From positions 372,001 to 436,000 of the forward strand of contig NZ_OY986431.1 in NCBI RefSeq assembly GCF_963920485.1: a DNA stretch of 64,000 bases. Reading direction: 5' to 3'. A program made the translations under genes and the position numbers. The notes beneath the pieces were generated by a model that saw only the letters and a list, made by a program, of their open reading frames with translations, was not told where the DNA came from and did no database searches. Source of the DNA: Cyanobium usitatum str. Tous. GTDB lineage: Bacteria; Cyanobacteriota; Cyanobacteriia; PCC-6307; Cyanobiaceae. Of the stretch, positions 1 through 8,334 are shown in pieces; position 1 is the stretch's first letter, and each line of letters opens with the position of its first letter.

Positions 1-9
1 AGCCAGGCG

Positions 10-330
10 GTGATCGCCCTGCGGGTGGAGCAGATGGTTGGCTGGATCGGCTCCTGCCGCACCCGGCCAACGATGCTGCAAATGGCGGCAGAGCAGTGGG
101 GTGTGAGCCTGCGCTCTTTTGATGCCGTTCACGCCGAGGCGGTGCGGGAGTTGAAGCGCAAGTTCAACCAGGACCGGCCCGATTTCCTGAGCCAGAAGCT
201 GGAGCAGCTGGAGCACCTGATCCAGGCCGGGCTCGACAGCGGCCAGCTATCGGCCGCGGCAGGCGCGATGAACCTGCTCCTGAAAGCCACCGGTTGCGAC
301 GACCCCACCAAGCAGCCCAAACAGCGATGA
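10..330 (+). CDS. terminase small subunit-like protein (5' end may be outside window)
   Basis: A 106-residue reading frame from a GTG; the frame stays open to base 1, so the true start may lie upstream. Residues about 5-50 are helix-rich with a helix-turn-helix-like stretch (AAEQWGVSLRSFDA), followed by RELKRKFNQDRPDFL and a helical C-terminus. This order (DNA-binding helix-turn-helix, then basic/aromatic linker, then helices) resembles small terminase subunits that recognise phage DNA for packaging. No large terminase is visible next to it, so a different HTH protein of a mobile element is equally possible. Its stop overlaps the next start (ATGA), implying translational coupling. Confidence 0.45.
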   Translation: MIALRVEQMVGWIGSCRTRPTMLQMAAEQWGVSLRSFDAVHAEAVRELKRKFNQDRPDFLSQKLEQLEHLIQAGLDSGQLSAAAGAMNLLLKATGCDDPTKQPKQR

Positions 331-890
331 CCCGCCGCCGCCGCCGTGATCCCGGTGCCTACCTGCGGGGCAGCATCCTGGACCCCCAGCCTGGGGAGGA
401 GCATCTGGTGGGGCTGAACGTGCTGGAGTACGCCCTGCTCACGCCCAAGCAGCGGCAGCCGCCAATCGGGCCGATCTGTAGCTGCCCCGTGCCGGATCCA
501 CACCGCCTGGGCGGCCAGCGGCCGATGCTGCGCTGGGCGGCCCACGACCAGCTGGAGCCCGCCTGTGGCACGTGCCTGAAGCCCATCAAGCAAGGCATCC
601 ACAAGCGAAGGATGGCGGTGCACGTGCTCGGGCTGGCGGAGCTGCCGATCGACGCCCTGGACCTTGCCGATCTGGCCGACGCCGGCCTGCTGCTGGAGTA
701 CCCGCCGCGGCCGGAGGCCCCAGTGCCTGCTGCACCCGCGCCCGACCCCCTGCTGCCCGATACCGCCGATGCCGATGCCGTGGGCGATGCCTGGGAGCCC
801 GGCGTGGCCGAGGCCCTGCGGCTGCTGGCGGAGCCCCCGGACCTGAGCGACCTGGCCGCCAGAACCACCTTTGGTTCCTTGACCACCTGA
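327..890 (+). CDS. hypothetical protein with Cys pairs, mobile-element gene
   Basis: 187 residues from the ATG at 327 that overlaps the preceding stop by 4 bases. It begins with an Arg-rich run (MTRRRRRDPG) and has a CSC pair near residue 51 and a CGTC pair near residue 82 that could form a small metal site; the C-terminal third is Ala/Pro/Asp-rich and low in complexity. I do not recognise a family. The GC-rich composition stops near 860, so the last ~10 residues may be read-through into foreign DNA and the gene may be truncated. Confidence 0.5.
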   Translation: MTRRRRRDPGAYLRGSILDPQPGEEHLVGLNVLEYALLTPKQRQPPIGPICSCPVPDPHRLGGQRPMLRWAAHDQLEPACGTCLKPIKQGIHKRRMAVHVLGLAELPIDALDLADLADAGLLLEYPPRPEAPVPAAPAPDPLLPDTADADAVGDAWEPGVAEALRLLAEPPDLSDLAARTTFGSLTT

Positions 891-1117
891 TTCACCAGAA
901 GGTCTCTCCAAGGGTCCAGAAACTCCTCAAGACCACCACAGAGGGGAATAGAGGTGTGGTGATCAAACCATGGGTCTGGGATCACCATGCGTTCTACAAC
1001 CTGAAGGACTACTACTCCTATAGACATCACCAGGATGCTGATCTCGTGTTGGATTACCAGAATTCGGATCTGGTCTTCCCTACAGAATAAATAGAGATAA
1101 CCACCTTTCACTCGCCT

Positions 1118-1303
1118 ATGAAGACGCAATCAAGACCTGATCAACGCAACATCAATCTGTTCTTTGGGAAAAGGAATCAGACCACTCTGCAAAAGTTTGA
1201 TTCCTTGTCCCACCAACTCAGACGATCCAGAACGGGTACTCTGGATTTCCTGATCACTCACTATGAATGGTTCCAGAACAACCGCAGTGAGGTGGTTAGA
1301 TGA
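1118..1303 (+). CDS. small hypothetical protein
   Basis: 61 basic residues, lower in GC than the DNA on its left. No recognised domain. Its TGA overlaps the ATG of the next small gene (ATGA at 1300-1303), a sign that both are translated together. The 227 bases before it (891-1117) are AT-rich and I find no convincing gene there. Confidence 0.45.
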   Translation: MKTQSRPDQRNINLFFGKRNQTTLQKFDSLSHQLRRSRTGTLDFLITHYEWFQNNRSEVVR

Positions 1304-1446
1304 ATACAACCATTCGACTGACTAAGGTTGAATACGAGATGCTGAAGGAACTTCAGAAGAGAGACAAGAGATACAAGAGGGGATTGGAGGAGAAGGTCAA
1401 GTTAGACCTGATATGGGCATACGATAAGATAATGCCATCTCGCTAA
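1300..1446 (+). CDS. very small basic hypothetical protein
   Basis: 48 residues beginning MNTTIRLTKVEYEMLKEL and continuing with a Lys/Arg-rich helix. The start (short beta-like strand TIRLTKVEYE then a helix) resembles ribbon-helix-helix proteins or antitoxins, but the length is too short to be sure. It is coupled to the gene before it by ATGA and is followed 7 bases later by a methyltransferase gene. Confidence 0.4.
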   Translation: MNTTIRLTKVEYEMLKELQKRDKRYKRGLEEKVKLDLIWAYDKIMPSR

Positions 1447-1453
1447 ACGCGCA

Positions 1454-2107
1454 ATGCAGTACTCGGAGAATAATTATTTAAAGAATCCAAGAATTATCAA
1501 TGATGAATATAGAGAAAGACTTCAGTCTTTCCAGGTTCCTGCAATCAAAAGGCACTTTGGCACTTTGGAGGGCAAATGCTTTGCGGATATTGGGTGTGGC
1601 GATATTCCGCTGGGGTACTGTCAAGGCGAGATAGGAAGACCCAAGAAGTATTACGCAACTGACTTGAATAAGGATGCACTTGATAGTGGTTTTAAATCTC
1701 TAACAAATTCCGGTGTTGACGTCTCGAATATAGAATTGATTCCTGGTCCTTATTTTGATTTTGATTTAATTCCCGATGCTTCAATCGATGCTGCATTTTC
1801 TAACTCTCTTTTCTCTCACCTTTCGCTCAATACCATACTGATTTGCTTGAAACGCCTGCGCCCAAAAATGGCGAATCATGCAAAGTATTTGTCTAGTATG
1901 ATAATTCTTCCTCCTGGCATTGATTGCATTGAGTACAAGTGGGAAGTCAAGTATGGAGCGGTTTCACATTCTGCTAGAGATCCCTTCCACTACCAGTTTT
2001 TAGAGTTCAAGGAAATTGTTGACTCTTGTACTGACTTTTCCTGTAGTACATTGTACGAGTATGGGCATCCGTTTCAAGTTCTCGTAGAGTTTCTTCCTAA
2101 GGTTTGA
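1454..2107 (+). CDS. class I SAM-dependent methyltransferase
   Basis: 217 residues. Residues about 45-55 (FADIGCGDIPLG) match motif I, the glycine-rich loop that binds S-adenosylmethionine; YYATDLN about 20 residues later fits the acidic residue that contacts the ribose. The substrate cannot be deduced; similar stand-alone enzymes occur in surface-polysaccharide and mobile-element gene sets. Codon use is AT-rich compared with the genes on either side, which suggests recent transfer. It may form one unit with the two small genes upstream. Confidence 0.75.
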   Translation: MQYSENNYLKNPRIINDEYRERLQSFQVPAIKRHFGTLEGKCFADIGCGDIPLGYCQGEIGRPKKYYATDLNKDALDSGFKSLTNSGVDVSNIELIPGPYFDFDLIPDASIDAAFSNSLFSHLSLNTILICLKRLRPKMANHAKYLSSMIILPPGIDCIEYKWEVKYGAVSHSARDPFHYQFLEFKEIVDSCTDFSCSTLYEYGHPFQVLVEFLPKV

Positions 2108-2181
2108 GATTGCATTTTGCATTTATATTAACTCCTTTTTGATGTATGGATTTTGCATCCAGTCGCTCCTTCTTACTGAGA

Positions 2182-2198
2182 GGGGGTTGCTGACCCCC
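2182..2198. terminator. possible hairpin between converging genes
   Basis: GGGGGT and ACCCCC form a 6-bp GC stem around a 5-base loop between the methyltransferase and the leftward gene ending at 2213. There is no clear T-run on either strand, so it is at best a weak terminator. Confidence 0.3.
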
Positions 2199-2212
2199 CA
2201 GCTGATTTGTCG

Positions 2213-3190
2213 TCAGACACGGTCTACCCCCTGGTGCTTGGCCAGCCGGCTGAGTCTGGTGCGCAGCGTGGCCACCCCCTGGGCCGGCAGCCCCAGATCG
2301 GTCAGCCGCTCGGATAAGGCCTCCAGGTCGGCTTTGCCGGTGCGGCCCTGGGCCGCCAGCTCCAGCAGGATCAGGTCCACCTTGGCGCCCTGGGCCTTGG
2401 TGAGCCGGGTGCGGCGCTCGCCGGTGCGGTCGGGCCCTTTTGCATTGGATGGGGCGGCCTGGGCTCCAACCCCTAGCGGCCTGGCCTTGGCCACCACGGC
2501 GGCGGCGCCGGGCGCGAGCACCAAGGCCTCCAGCACCTCACACACGCGCAGGCCAGCATCGGCGGCCAGCTGCTCCAGGGCGGCCCGGGCCTGGGGGTGC
2601 AGCTTGGTGGTGAGCTGCTGGCGCTGGAATCGCTGGCCATCGGCGCCCAGGTTGATCGCCGCCCAGGTGCCGCGGCCGGTCTGTTTCCTGATGGTGTTGC
2701 CGGCGCGGCTGCGGCGGGCTGTGGCTTCCGTGCTGGCGGGTTTGGGCTGGCTGGGCTGGATCGTCACCACCCGCTCCACCGTCTGCACGATCACCGCCGG
2801 GGCGGGGCTGATGGCGCGGCCGTCTGGAATGGCGTTGCCGTGGGGGCCGTGCACCTCCCCGATCACCAGGGCCACCAGGCCGTCGCCCCAGGCCACGTTG
2901 CGAGCATCCCCAGGCTGCAGCCAAGCGTTCTGCCCGTGATCCAGGCAGAGCGGGGCGGTGCCGGCGTACCGGGCCTGGAAATAGCCATCGGCGGAGGGGC
3001 CAGCCATCACGATGGCGCCCACGGCGCTGTGCCCGCAGCCCGGGGCAATCAGCACCCGATCACCGGCCTGCACAGCCGGGATGGTGGCGGGGTTGAGCTT
3101 GTCCAGGGCCTGCTGGCGGCGATCGAGCGCCCGCTGGATGGCCTCGCTGGCGGCCTGGTGGATGGTGTCTTTGTAGGCGGTGCTTTCCAT
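2213..3190 (-). CDS. hypothetical protein, possible DNA-binding accessory protein
   Basis: 325 residues from the ATG at 3190; a GTG 21 bases upstream is an alternative start. The N-terminal 30 residues are an amphipathic helix, residues about 40-110 are a beta-rich module, then a basic Ser/Thr/Arg linker. The C-terminal part has a helical section (QLTTKLHPQARAALEQLA) reminiscent of ribbon-helix-helix or plasmid-type proteins, then an Arg/Lys-rich helical tail (GERRTRLTKAQG). I do not recognise a named family. GC-rich like the other genes of the left accessory block and transcribed opposite to them. Confidence 0.5.
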   Translation of the reverse strand: MESTAYKDTIHQAASEAIQRALDRRQQALDKLNPATIPAVQAGDRVLIAPGCGHSAVGAIVMAGPSADGYFQARYAGTAPLCLDHGQNAWLQPGDARNVAWGDGLVALVIGEVHGPHGNAIPDGRAISPAPAVIVQTVERVVTIQPSQPKPASTEATARRSRAGNTIRKQTGRGTWAAINLGADGQRFQRQQLTTKLHPQARAALEQLAADAGLRVCEVLEALVLAPGAAAVVAKARPLGVGAQAAPSNAKGPDRTGERRTRLTKAQGAKVDLILLELAAQGRTGKADLEALSERLTDLGLPAQGVATLRTRLSRLAKHQGVDRV

Positions 3191-3337
3191 GCTCCCACCA
3201 TAGCCCCGCACTTACGGGGTGTACGGTGGCGGAGCTGGAGCGATGGCCGCGCGGGCCACCACCAGCAAAACCACCCCCTGGAGCTGGCCGAGCGCGCCGC
3301 CCCGGGGATCACCACAGGCCCTGGCCGGAGCAGAACG

Positions 3338-3889
3338 ATGCCCACCGACACCAACGGCGCCGCGGCGCCTGTTCACCCCCTGGAGCTGGCCCTGCTGGGC
3401 CTGATCGCCGCGGCCCTGGCCCTGCGCACCCTGCTGGCCCTGGTGCTGGCCGTGGCCGGCTGGCGCCCCCGTGCAGATGCACCGACCCGGCCGATGGCTG
3501 AGCAGATGTCACAGCTGCCCATGGCCGAGCCCGAGGTCTACGGCGCCGAGCAGCCCGGGCCCGTGGCCCAGCCCCCTGCTGCAGAGCCAGCCCCAGCCCC
3601 GAGGTCTACGGCGCCGAGCAGCTCCAACCTGCTGGCCGCCGCCGCGGCTGCCGATGCTGCCTCCCTGGCCGAGCTGCCCATAGCCGAGCTGCGCGCCGCC
3701 TACGAAATCATTCGCGGTGACATCGAGCAGGCCAAGGTCGACCGACGGCAGCAAGCCGCCTTGCTGGTGCACCTGCTGCAGGAAGGCGCCGCCATCGCGC
3801 TGGCGACCAAGAACATCGGCGCGCTGGTTGGTGCTTGCCGTGAATTGCGCGAATTGTGCAATTTGGCGCCAAAGGTGCCGCGCCAATGA
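3338..3889 (+). CDS. hypothetical single-pass membrane protein
   Basis: 183 residues from the ATG at 3338. Residues about 12-40 (ELALLGLIAAALALRTLLAL onward) are a clear membrane segment. A Pro/Ala-rich spacer follows, and then a helical domain (residues about 100-183). The frame is open upstream, but the upstream part is out of register with any good start, so I use this ATG. Its stop overlaps the next start (ATGA at 3886), so the two are probably a coupled pair. Function unknown. Confidence 0.5.
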   Translation: MPTDTNGAAAPVHPLELALLGLIAAALALRTLLALVLAVAGWRPRADAPTRPMAEQMSQLPMAEPEVYGAEQPGPVAQPPAAEPAPAPRSTAPSSSNLLAAAAAADAASLAELPIAELRAAYEIIRGDIEQAKVDRRQQAALLVHLLQEGAAIALATKNIGALVGACRELRELCNLAPKVPRQ

Positions 3890-4233
3890 CCGCTGACGAC
3901 CTTGCCAAGGCTTTCGAAATGATCGACGCACTGCACGCCGCCAAACTCGCTGCAGCGCCGGCGCTGGCCCTGCTGGTGGCGCATGGTGCCGAGCGTGGTA
4001 TCGACCAGGCCGAGATTCGCCGCGCGGTGATGCTGCCGGCTGGTGTCTGCAAATGGCTTGAAAGCCCAGCGCCGCCGATGTGCGACACCATTCGCGACGA
4101 GCTGCACCAGCCGGCGCTGCCAGCACCAGACGCCGACGAGCTGGCCGCGTTGATCTTGCGCTGGTGCTTGACGCAACAGCTATTACGACTGGCAATCAAG
4201 CAAATGTGCCAACACCTGTTGATGAAACAGTAA
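3886..4233 (+). CDS. hypothetical helical protein
   Basis: 115 residues, almost entirely predicted helix (MTADDLAKAFEMIDALHAAK...), with two Cys residues (AGVCKWLE and PPMCDTI). Coupled by ATGA to the membrane protein upstream. Its last 38 bases overlap the 3' end of the converging repeat-protein gene, which suggests that its original 3' end was replaced when the repeat gene arrived. No recognised family. Confidence 0.45.
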   Translation: MTADDLAKAFEMIDALHAAKLAAAPALALLVAHGAERGIDQAEIRRAVMLPAGVCKWLESPAPPMCDTIRDELHQPALPAPDADELAALILRWCLTQQLLRLAIKQMCQHLLMKQ

Positions 4234-5392
4234 GCGTCCCATCTTGGAAGGTAAATAGTCCACCATTTGCACCGCCTATTTTTTCAAATTGATTGACGTT
4301 CATTGTCGCACCATTAAATACGACAGTGGACCCACTAATTACGTAGGTGCCTTCGCCAAAAAATAACTTGTCTGTGCCAGCGCCGCCATAAAAATTACCA
4401 GTACCAAATCCTTTTAGGGTGTCATTGCCAGCATCAAGATATGTTGTTCCATCTCCATCGAATCCACCTTCAAGTGCATCGACGATGTCATTGCCATCGC
4501 CGGTATTGATTGTGCCGTCGTCGTCGTTGTAGATACCGGAGCCGGTGCCGCCGGTGCCTGTAATCCTGTCATTGCCAGCGCCGGTATTGATTGTGCCGTA
4601 GTTGGAGATGCCGGAGCCGGTGCCGGTGCCTTTAATGATGTCATTGCCATCGCCGGTTTTGATTGTGCCGTCGTTCTCGATGCCGTCGTAGATACCGGTG
4701 CCGCCGGTGCCGCCGGTGACGGTGCCTTTAATGATGTCATTGCCATCGCCGGTTTTGATTGTGCCGTAGTTGAAGATGCCGCAGTTGAAGATGTCGTAGA
4801 AGTCGCCGCCGGTGCCTGTAATCCTGTCATTGCCAGCGCCGGTATTGATTGTGCCGTAGTTGAAGATGCCGGAGCCGGTGCTGGTGCCTTTAATGATGTC
4901 ATTGCCATCGCCGGTATTGATTGTGCCGTCGTCGTCGTTGTAGATACCGGAGCCGGTGCCGCCGGTGCCTGTAATCCTGTCATTGCCATCGCCGGTATTG
5001 ATTGTGCCGTAGTTGGAGATGCCGGAGCCGGTGCTGCTGGTGCCTTTAATGATGTCATTGCCATCGCCGGTATTGATTGTGCCGTCGTCGTTGTAGATAC
5101 CGGTGCCGCCGGTGCCTGTAATCCTGTCATTGCCAGCGCCGGTATTGATTGTGCCGTCGTTGCCGATGCCGTAGAAGTCGCCGGTGCCGGTGCCGGTAAT
5201 GGTATCCTTGCCATCGCCGGTATTGATTGTGCCGTAGTTGCCGATGCCGGAGTCGGTGCTGCTGGTGCCTTTAATGATGTCATTGCCAGCAAGTGCATTT
5301 ATAACAACACCCTCGAGGACCTCCCAGCCTGTCACTGAAATCGCTGTGTCTGCTTTGTTAGTGAACTTAAAGCTCTTAAGATTATTAGCCAT
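4196..5392 (-). CDS. RTX-like glycine/aspartate-rich repeat protein
   Basis: 398 residues. After a short N-terminal region (FKFTNKADTAISVTGWEVLEG) come ten units containing the motif GTI(N/K)TG(D/A)G(N/K)D, flanked by the related units AGNDIIKGT and AGNDTLKGF. Spacing alternates with linkers such as TGTGGTGSGIYND. GxGND-type repeats bind Ca2+ and form beta-rolls in secreted RTX proteins exported by type I secretion through an uncleaved C-terminal signal. No N-terminal signal peptide is seen, which fits that route; no transporter gene is nearby. The units differ from the classic nonapeptide in spacing, so calcium binding is inferred. Likely a surface or secreted protein. Confidence 0.7.
   Translation of the reverse strand: MANNLKSFKFTNKADTAISVTGWEVLEGVVINALAGNDIIKGTSSTDSGIGNYGTINTGDGKDTITGTGTGDFYGIGNDGTINTGAGNDRITGTGGTGIYNDDGTINTGDGNDIIKGTSSTGSGISNYGTINTGDGNDRITGTGGTGSGIYNDDDGTINTGDGNDIIKGTSTGSGIFNYGTINTGAGNDRITGTGGDFYDIFNCGIFNYGTIKTGDGNDIIKGTVTGGTGGTGIYDGIENDGTIKTGDGNDIIKGTGTGSGISNYGTINTGAGNDRITGTGGTGSGIYNDDDGTINTGDGNDIVDALEGGFDGDGTTYLDAGNDTLKGFGTGNFYGGAGTDKLFFGEGTYVISGSTVVFNGATMNVNQFEKIGGANGGLFTFQDGTLTVSSTGVGTFA
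4490..5240. repeat. tandem DNA repeats encoding the beta-roll units
   Basis: Near-identical units of roughly 70-85 bases, each containing GCCGGTATTGATTGTGCCGT or the variant GCCGGTTTTGATTGTGCCGT, repeat ten times across this stretch. They correspond to the GTI(N/K)TG repeats of the leftward protein. Unit length stays a multiple of three, so copy number can change without breaking the frame. Confidence 0.85.
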
Positions 5393-5455
5393 AATAGTTA
5401 GGCCTTGACTTTTCTCAAATCATATCCTGATTCTCGGCAAATCACAACAGAGAGA

Positions 5456-5544
5456 AGGCGGCTAGTAAGTGGCGCATAGATCGGCAGGGGCATTGCCCTG
5501 CAATGTCGATTGACGTAACAGTGATTGCGACTGACTAGCCGCCT
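5456..5544. repeat. long-range inverted repeat in an intergenic region
   Basis: AGGCGGCTAGT at 5456-5466 is exactly complementary to ACTAGCCGCCT at 5534-5544. The right arm overlaps a perfect 12-bp palindrome, CCGCCTAGGCGG (5539-5550), and the spacer holds a smaller hairpin (CATTG-ccctg-CAATG). It lies between the divergent repeat-protein gene and the gene starting at 5608. It could be a regulatory RNA structure or the remains of a small mobile element. Confidence 0.45.
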
Positions 5545-5607
5545 AGGCGGATAGTTGCTAAGGTGCCAAGGCAGCCGGCAGCAGTGAACGCCGGCGCACC
5601 TGAAACC

Positions 5608-6183
5608 ATGAACCGCACCGCTGAATTGGCGGCCCGGCTCGCTGATCTGCAGATTCGCTCCGAAGCGACCGATCGCGCTGCTGCCGCCGCACTCGAAGAA
5701 CTGACCGCCGCCGGCATGGAGCTGGCTGCCGCACTTGATCGACTGGCCGCCGCCGCCGCCCGCCAGCGGGCCAGCCGTGCCCGCCGCAGCCAGCCCCGCC
5801 CCGTTGTGGCCTGTGAGTGCTGTGGCCGTGAGTGGGTGCCCGTCCGCCAGGGCCGCTACTGCAGCCGCCAGTGTGTGGAGCGCGCCGGCCACCTCCGCCG
5901 CCTGCTGCAGGCCGACCCGGTGTGGAGGCAGAGGGAGAGGCTGGCCGGTTGGTTGGCCGCCGCCGGCCCCCGAGTCCGTGGCCCCCGCCAGGGGCTCCGT
6001 GGCCTGCAGGCCGCTCTGGCCGGAGACTCCGCCGAGCGGCGCCGGCTGCTGGAGGGCCACCGCCACCTGCTGGAGCCCGAGATGGAGGTGGAGCTGGTGC
6101 AGCTGGGCTGGCTGTGGGGGCCTGAGCCGGGCCGGCTGGAGCACGCCGCCGCCGCCCTGCTGGCCGCCGCCGCTGCGGGCTGA
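5608..6183 (+). CDS. hypothetical protein with a small treble-clef-like zinc motif
   Basis: 191 residues from the ATG at 5608. Residues 1-60 are an Ala-rich helix (coiled-coil-like), residues about 70-90 contain CECCGREWVPVRQGRYCSRQC, abbreviated C-x-C-C-x15-C-x3-C, which looks like a zinc-binding finger, and the rest is helical and Leu/Ala-rich. Zinc fingers of this pattern occur in small phage and plasmid proteins. Function unknown. Composition matches the GC-rich accessory genes on its left. Confidence 0.5.
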   Translation: MNRTAELAARLADLQIRSEATDRAAAAALEELTAAGMELAAALDRLAAAAARQRASRARRSQPRPVVACECCGREWVPVRQGRYCSRQCVERAGHLRRLLQADPVWRQRERLAGWLAAAGPRVRGPRQGLRGLQAALAGDSAERRRLLEGHRHLLEPEMEVELVQLGWLWGPEPGRLEHAAAALLAAAAAG

Positions 6184-6590
6184 TCGCCCACGGCCCCGGG
6201 CCCGCTGCTGCAGGCCCTGGTGCACGCGGCTGAATCCAGGGGCAGCGGGTGACTCGCGCCGCCCTGGCATCCAGCTCAGTCTGGGGGCACCCCTGGCCAG
6301 GAGCCCCAGGCATCCGGAGCGATTGACCCCCAGCCGCCGGCCACCAGCTGCGCCGCCCTGGCGTGGGCCGCGGCCATTTCCCCTGGGGATCGCCCTGCCC
6401 AGGTGGCGGCCAACTGGGGCCAGATCAGCCCGTCCTGGGGCGCGCCATCCAGGCCCGGCTCCGCCTTGGCCCTGCGCCGCGGGGATCGCCGGGTGGAGCC
6501 CCCTGCCAAGGCCGTGCTGCAGCTGCGCTAATTCTGCTGCCGCTTTTGCTGCCGCCCCTTTTTTGCCCCCGCTGGGCCATGGCCCAAACC
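6184..6590. other. 407-base spacer without a convincing gene
   Basis: GC-rich. A rightward frame open from 6253 to the stop at 6529-6531 (ending AKAVLQLR) reads like protein but lacks a normal start, and two other frames are interrupted. It may be the decayed end of an accessory gene. It marks the border between the left accessory block and the core gene yebC. Confidence 0.4.
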
Positions 6591-7376
6591 TCAGACCAGG
6601 ACAGCGTTTATCAGGGATTCGTCGGCCTCCAGGTTGCTGGTGACGCTGCGCCCATCTTCGAGGTCCTCGAGGGCATCAAGCATGCGCAGGCAGGCGCGCA
6701 GAGTTTCGGCGTCGCTCAGGGGGCAGGCGGTTTGCGGAATCCAGCGGTGTTCCCAGCCCACCACTACCCAGCCCTGGCGGCGCAGGCCGTCCTGCAGGGC
6801 CTCTAGGTCGGCGAAGGTGCCGAACACCTCCAGCTCCCCTCGCTCGAGGGGGGTGTAGCCGAGGGCGGCGGGGCCGCCCTGCTCCTCTAGGGCCAGCAAC
6901 CCTTCCAGCAGGGCTTCTTCATCGATGGCTTGGCCATCCCCGGCAGCGAGCTGCACCACCGAGCGCTGCTCAAACAGGTAGCCCACACAGCCGGTTTCGC
7001 CCAGGTTGCCGCCGTGTTTGCCGAAGGCCAGGCGCACCTCGGCGGCAGTGCGGTTGCGGTTGTCGGTGAAGGCCTCCACCAGCACCGCCACGCCGCCGGG
7101 GCCGTAGCCCTCGTAGCGCACGGCTTCAAAGGCTTCGCCGGAGCCGCTGCCCTGGCCCGAACCCTTGGCGATGGCCCGCTCGATGTTGGCGTTGGGCATC
7201 CCGGCGGCTTTGGCCTTCTCGATGGCGGTGCGCAGCTGGAAGTTGCCGGCGGGGTCGGCCCCGCTTCGGGCCGCCACCATGATCTCCCTGCCAAGCCGGG
7301 TAAACACGGCGCCGCGTTTGGAATCCACCACGGCCTTGGTGCGTTTGATCTGGGCCCACTTGCTGTGGCCGGCCAT
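6591..7376 (-). CDS. yebC: YebC/PmpR family protein
   Basis: 261 residues beginning [21 protein letters not shown], the family's nearly invariant N-terminus, which fixes the start at 7376 although the frame is open further. [21 protein letters not shown] and GCVGYLFE are also diagnostic. Family members act in the cytosol as transcription factors (PmpR branch) or as factors that relieve ribosome stalling; which applies here cannot be told. It lies 28 bases downstream of truB on the same strand, so the two are likely co-transcribed. Confidence 0.93.
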   Translation of the reverse strand: MAGHSKWAQIKRTKAVVDSKRGAVFTRLGREIMVAARSGADPAGNFQLRTAIEKAKAAGMPNANIERAIAKGSGQGSGSGEAFEAVRYEGYGPGGVAVLVEAFTDNRNRTAAEVRLAFGKHGGNLGETGCVGYLFEQRSVVQLAAGDGQAIDEEALLEGLLALEEQGGPAALGYTPLERGELEVFGTFADLEALQDGLRRQGWVVVGWEHRWIPQTACPLSDAETLRACLRMLDALEDLEDGRSVTSNLEADESLINAVLV

Positions 7377-7404
7377 CGGGGTGCGGGGGGAGAGGGGCGA
7401 GGGG

Positions 7405-8292
7405 CTAGCCGGTTGCGTTGAACACCAGCTTGGGCTGCAAGAGGCCGCCTTCACTGGTGCGAGCCATGCCGGCCAGGTTGCCATCCGGCCCCAGCACCGC
7501 CACCGGCTCTCCGGCTTCCAGCGACAGCCCATGGTCAAGGGCGCGGCCGCAGCGCCAGCCTTCAAGTTCTGCGTCGAGCAGCTGCCGTTGGGGTAGGTGC
7601 CCCAGGGCTGCCAGCGGATTCAGCAGAGGGGGCAAGGGCGCCTGATCGAGGGCCTCCAATGGCACGGCCTGCTCGAGACCAAAGCCCAGGGCCTCGCTGC
7701 GGCGCAGCTGGGCCAGGGCGCCACCGCAGCCCAGCGCCTCGCCTAGGTCGCGGGCTAGGGAGCGGATGTAGGTGCCGGCCGAGCAGCGCACCAGCAGCTC
7801 GAGCCTTGCTGTGGCGCCATCCCAGCCGAGCAGCTCCAGTCGCTGGATTGTGACCGCTCGGGGCGCCAGCTCGAGCTGCTCGCCCTGGCGCACTAGGGCA
7901 TAGGCCCGTTGCCCCTTCACGTGCACCGCCGACACCTGGGGCGGCACCTGCTGGATGGGGCCGCGAAAGCTCGCCAGGGCTGCCTCCAGATCAGCTGCCT
8001 CTAAAGCGGGCACGGCAAAGCTGGCCAGCACCTCACCCTCTAGATCGTCGCTGACGGTGCGCAGCCCCAGTTGCACCACGCCCCGATAGGTCTTGTCGCC
8101 CTCCAGGTAGGGCAGTAGCCGGGTGGCGGGGCCCAGGGCGATTGGCAGCACCCCGGTGACGGCTGGATCCAGGGTGCCGCCATGGCCCACGCGCTTGAGC
8201 TTGTAGGCGCGCCGCACCCGGGCGACACAGGCGTGGGAGGTGAGCCCCGCCGCCTTGTCGAGCACCAGAAAGCCGCAGGGCTGGTCAGCCAT
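7405..8292 (-). CDS. truB: tRNA pseudouridine(55) synthase TruB
   Basis: 295 residues. Converts uridine 55 of the tRNA T-loop to pseudouridine. The N-terminus [22 protein letters not shown] and the catalytic loop [12 protein letters not shown], with the catalytic Asp at residue 42, are typical; [18 protein letters not shown] is a second family motif. The start chosen is ATG 8292 (MADQPCGF), 15 bases inside the longest frame, because homologues begin there. The start region lies 42 bases from the divergent transporter gene, so a shared promoter region is likely. Confidence 0.95.
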   Translation of the reverse strand: MADQPCGFLVLDKAAGLTSHACVARVRRAYKLKRVGHGGTLDPAVTGVLPIALGPATRLLPYLEGDKTYRGVVQLGLRTVSDDLEGEVLASFAVPALEAADLEAALASFRGPIQQVPPQVSAVHVKGQRAYALVRQGEQLELAPRAVTIQRLELLGWDGATARLELLVRCSAGTYIRSLARDLGEALGCGGALAQLRRSEALGFGLEQAVPLEALDQAPLPPLLNPLAALGHLPQRQLLDAELEGWRCGRALDHGLSLEAGEPVAVLGPDGNLAGMARTSEGGLLQPKLVFNATG

Positions 8293-8334
8293 GGATCGGA
8301 GCGTCACCCTTGCAGCGTCCCATGTTCAGCGCCA

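Noticed and set aside
129-1129. Long leftward frames of 256-260 residues
   Set aside because: They are Gly/Arg/Gln-rich shadows of the rightward GC-rich genes; no start, family pattern or sensible composition.
2597-3337. N-terminal extension of the membrane protein at 3338
   Set aside because: That stretch is the opposite strand of the leftward gene 2213-3190 and reads as Gly/Ala-rich shadow.
4490-5240. CRISPR-like array
   Set aside because: The repeats are contiguous coding units with no unique spacers of constant length.
4414-5298. Long frame antiparallel in register with the repeat gene, 294 residues with AMTSLKAPAP-type repeats
   Set aside because: It is another frame of the same strand region; repeat units that are multiples of three keep all frames open. 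The GxGND text of the chosen frame is a known protein pattern.
5398-6313. Leftward frames opposite the zinc-motif protein
   Set aside because: High-GC shadows with Arg/Pro/Gly-rich low-complexity text; the rightward frame has a Cys motif and a good start.
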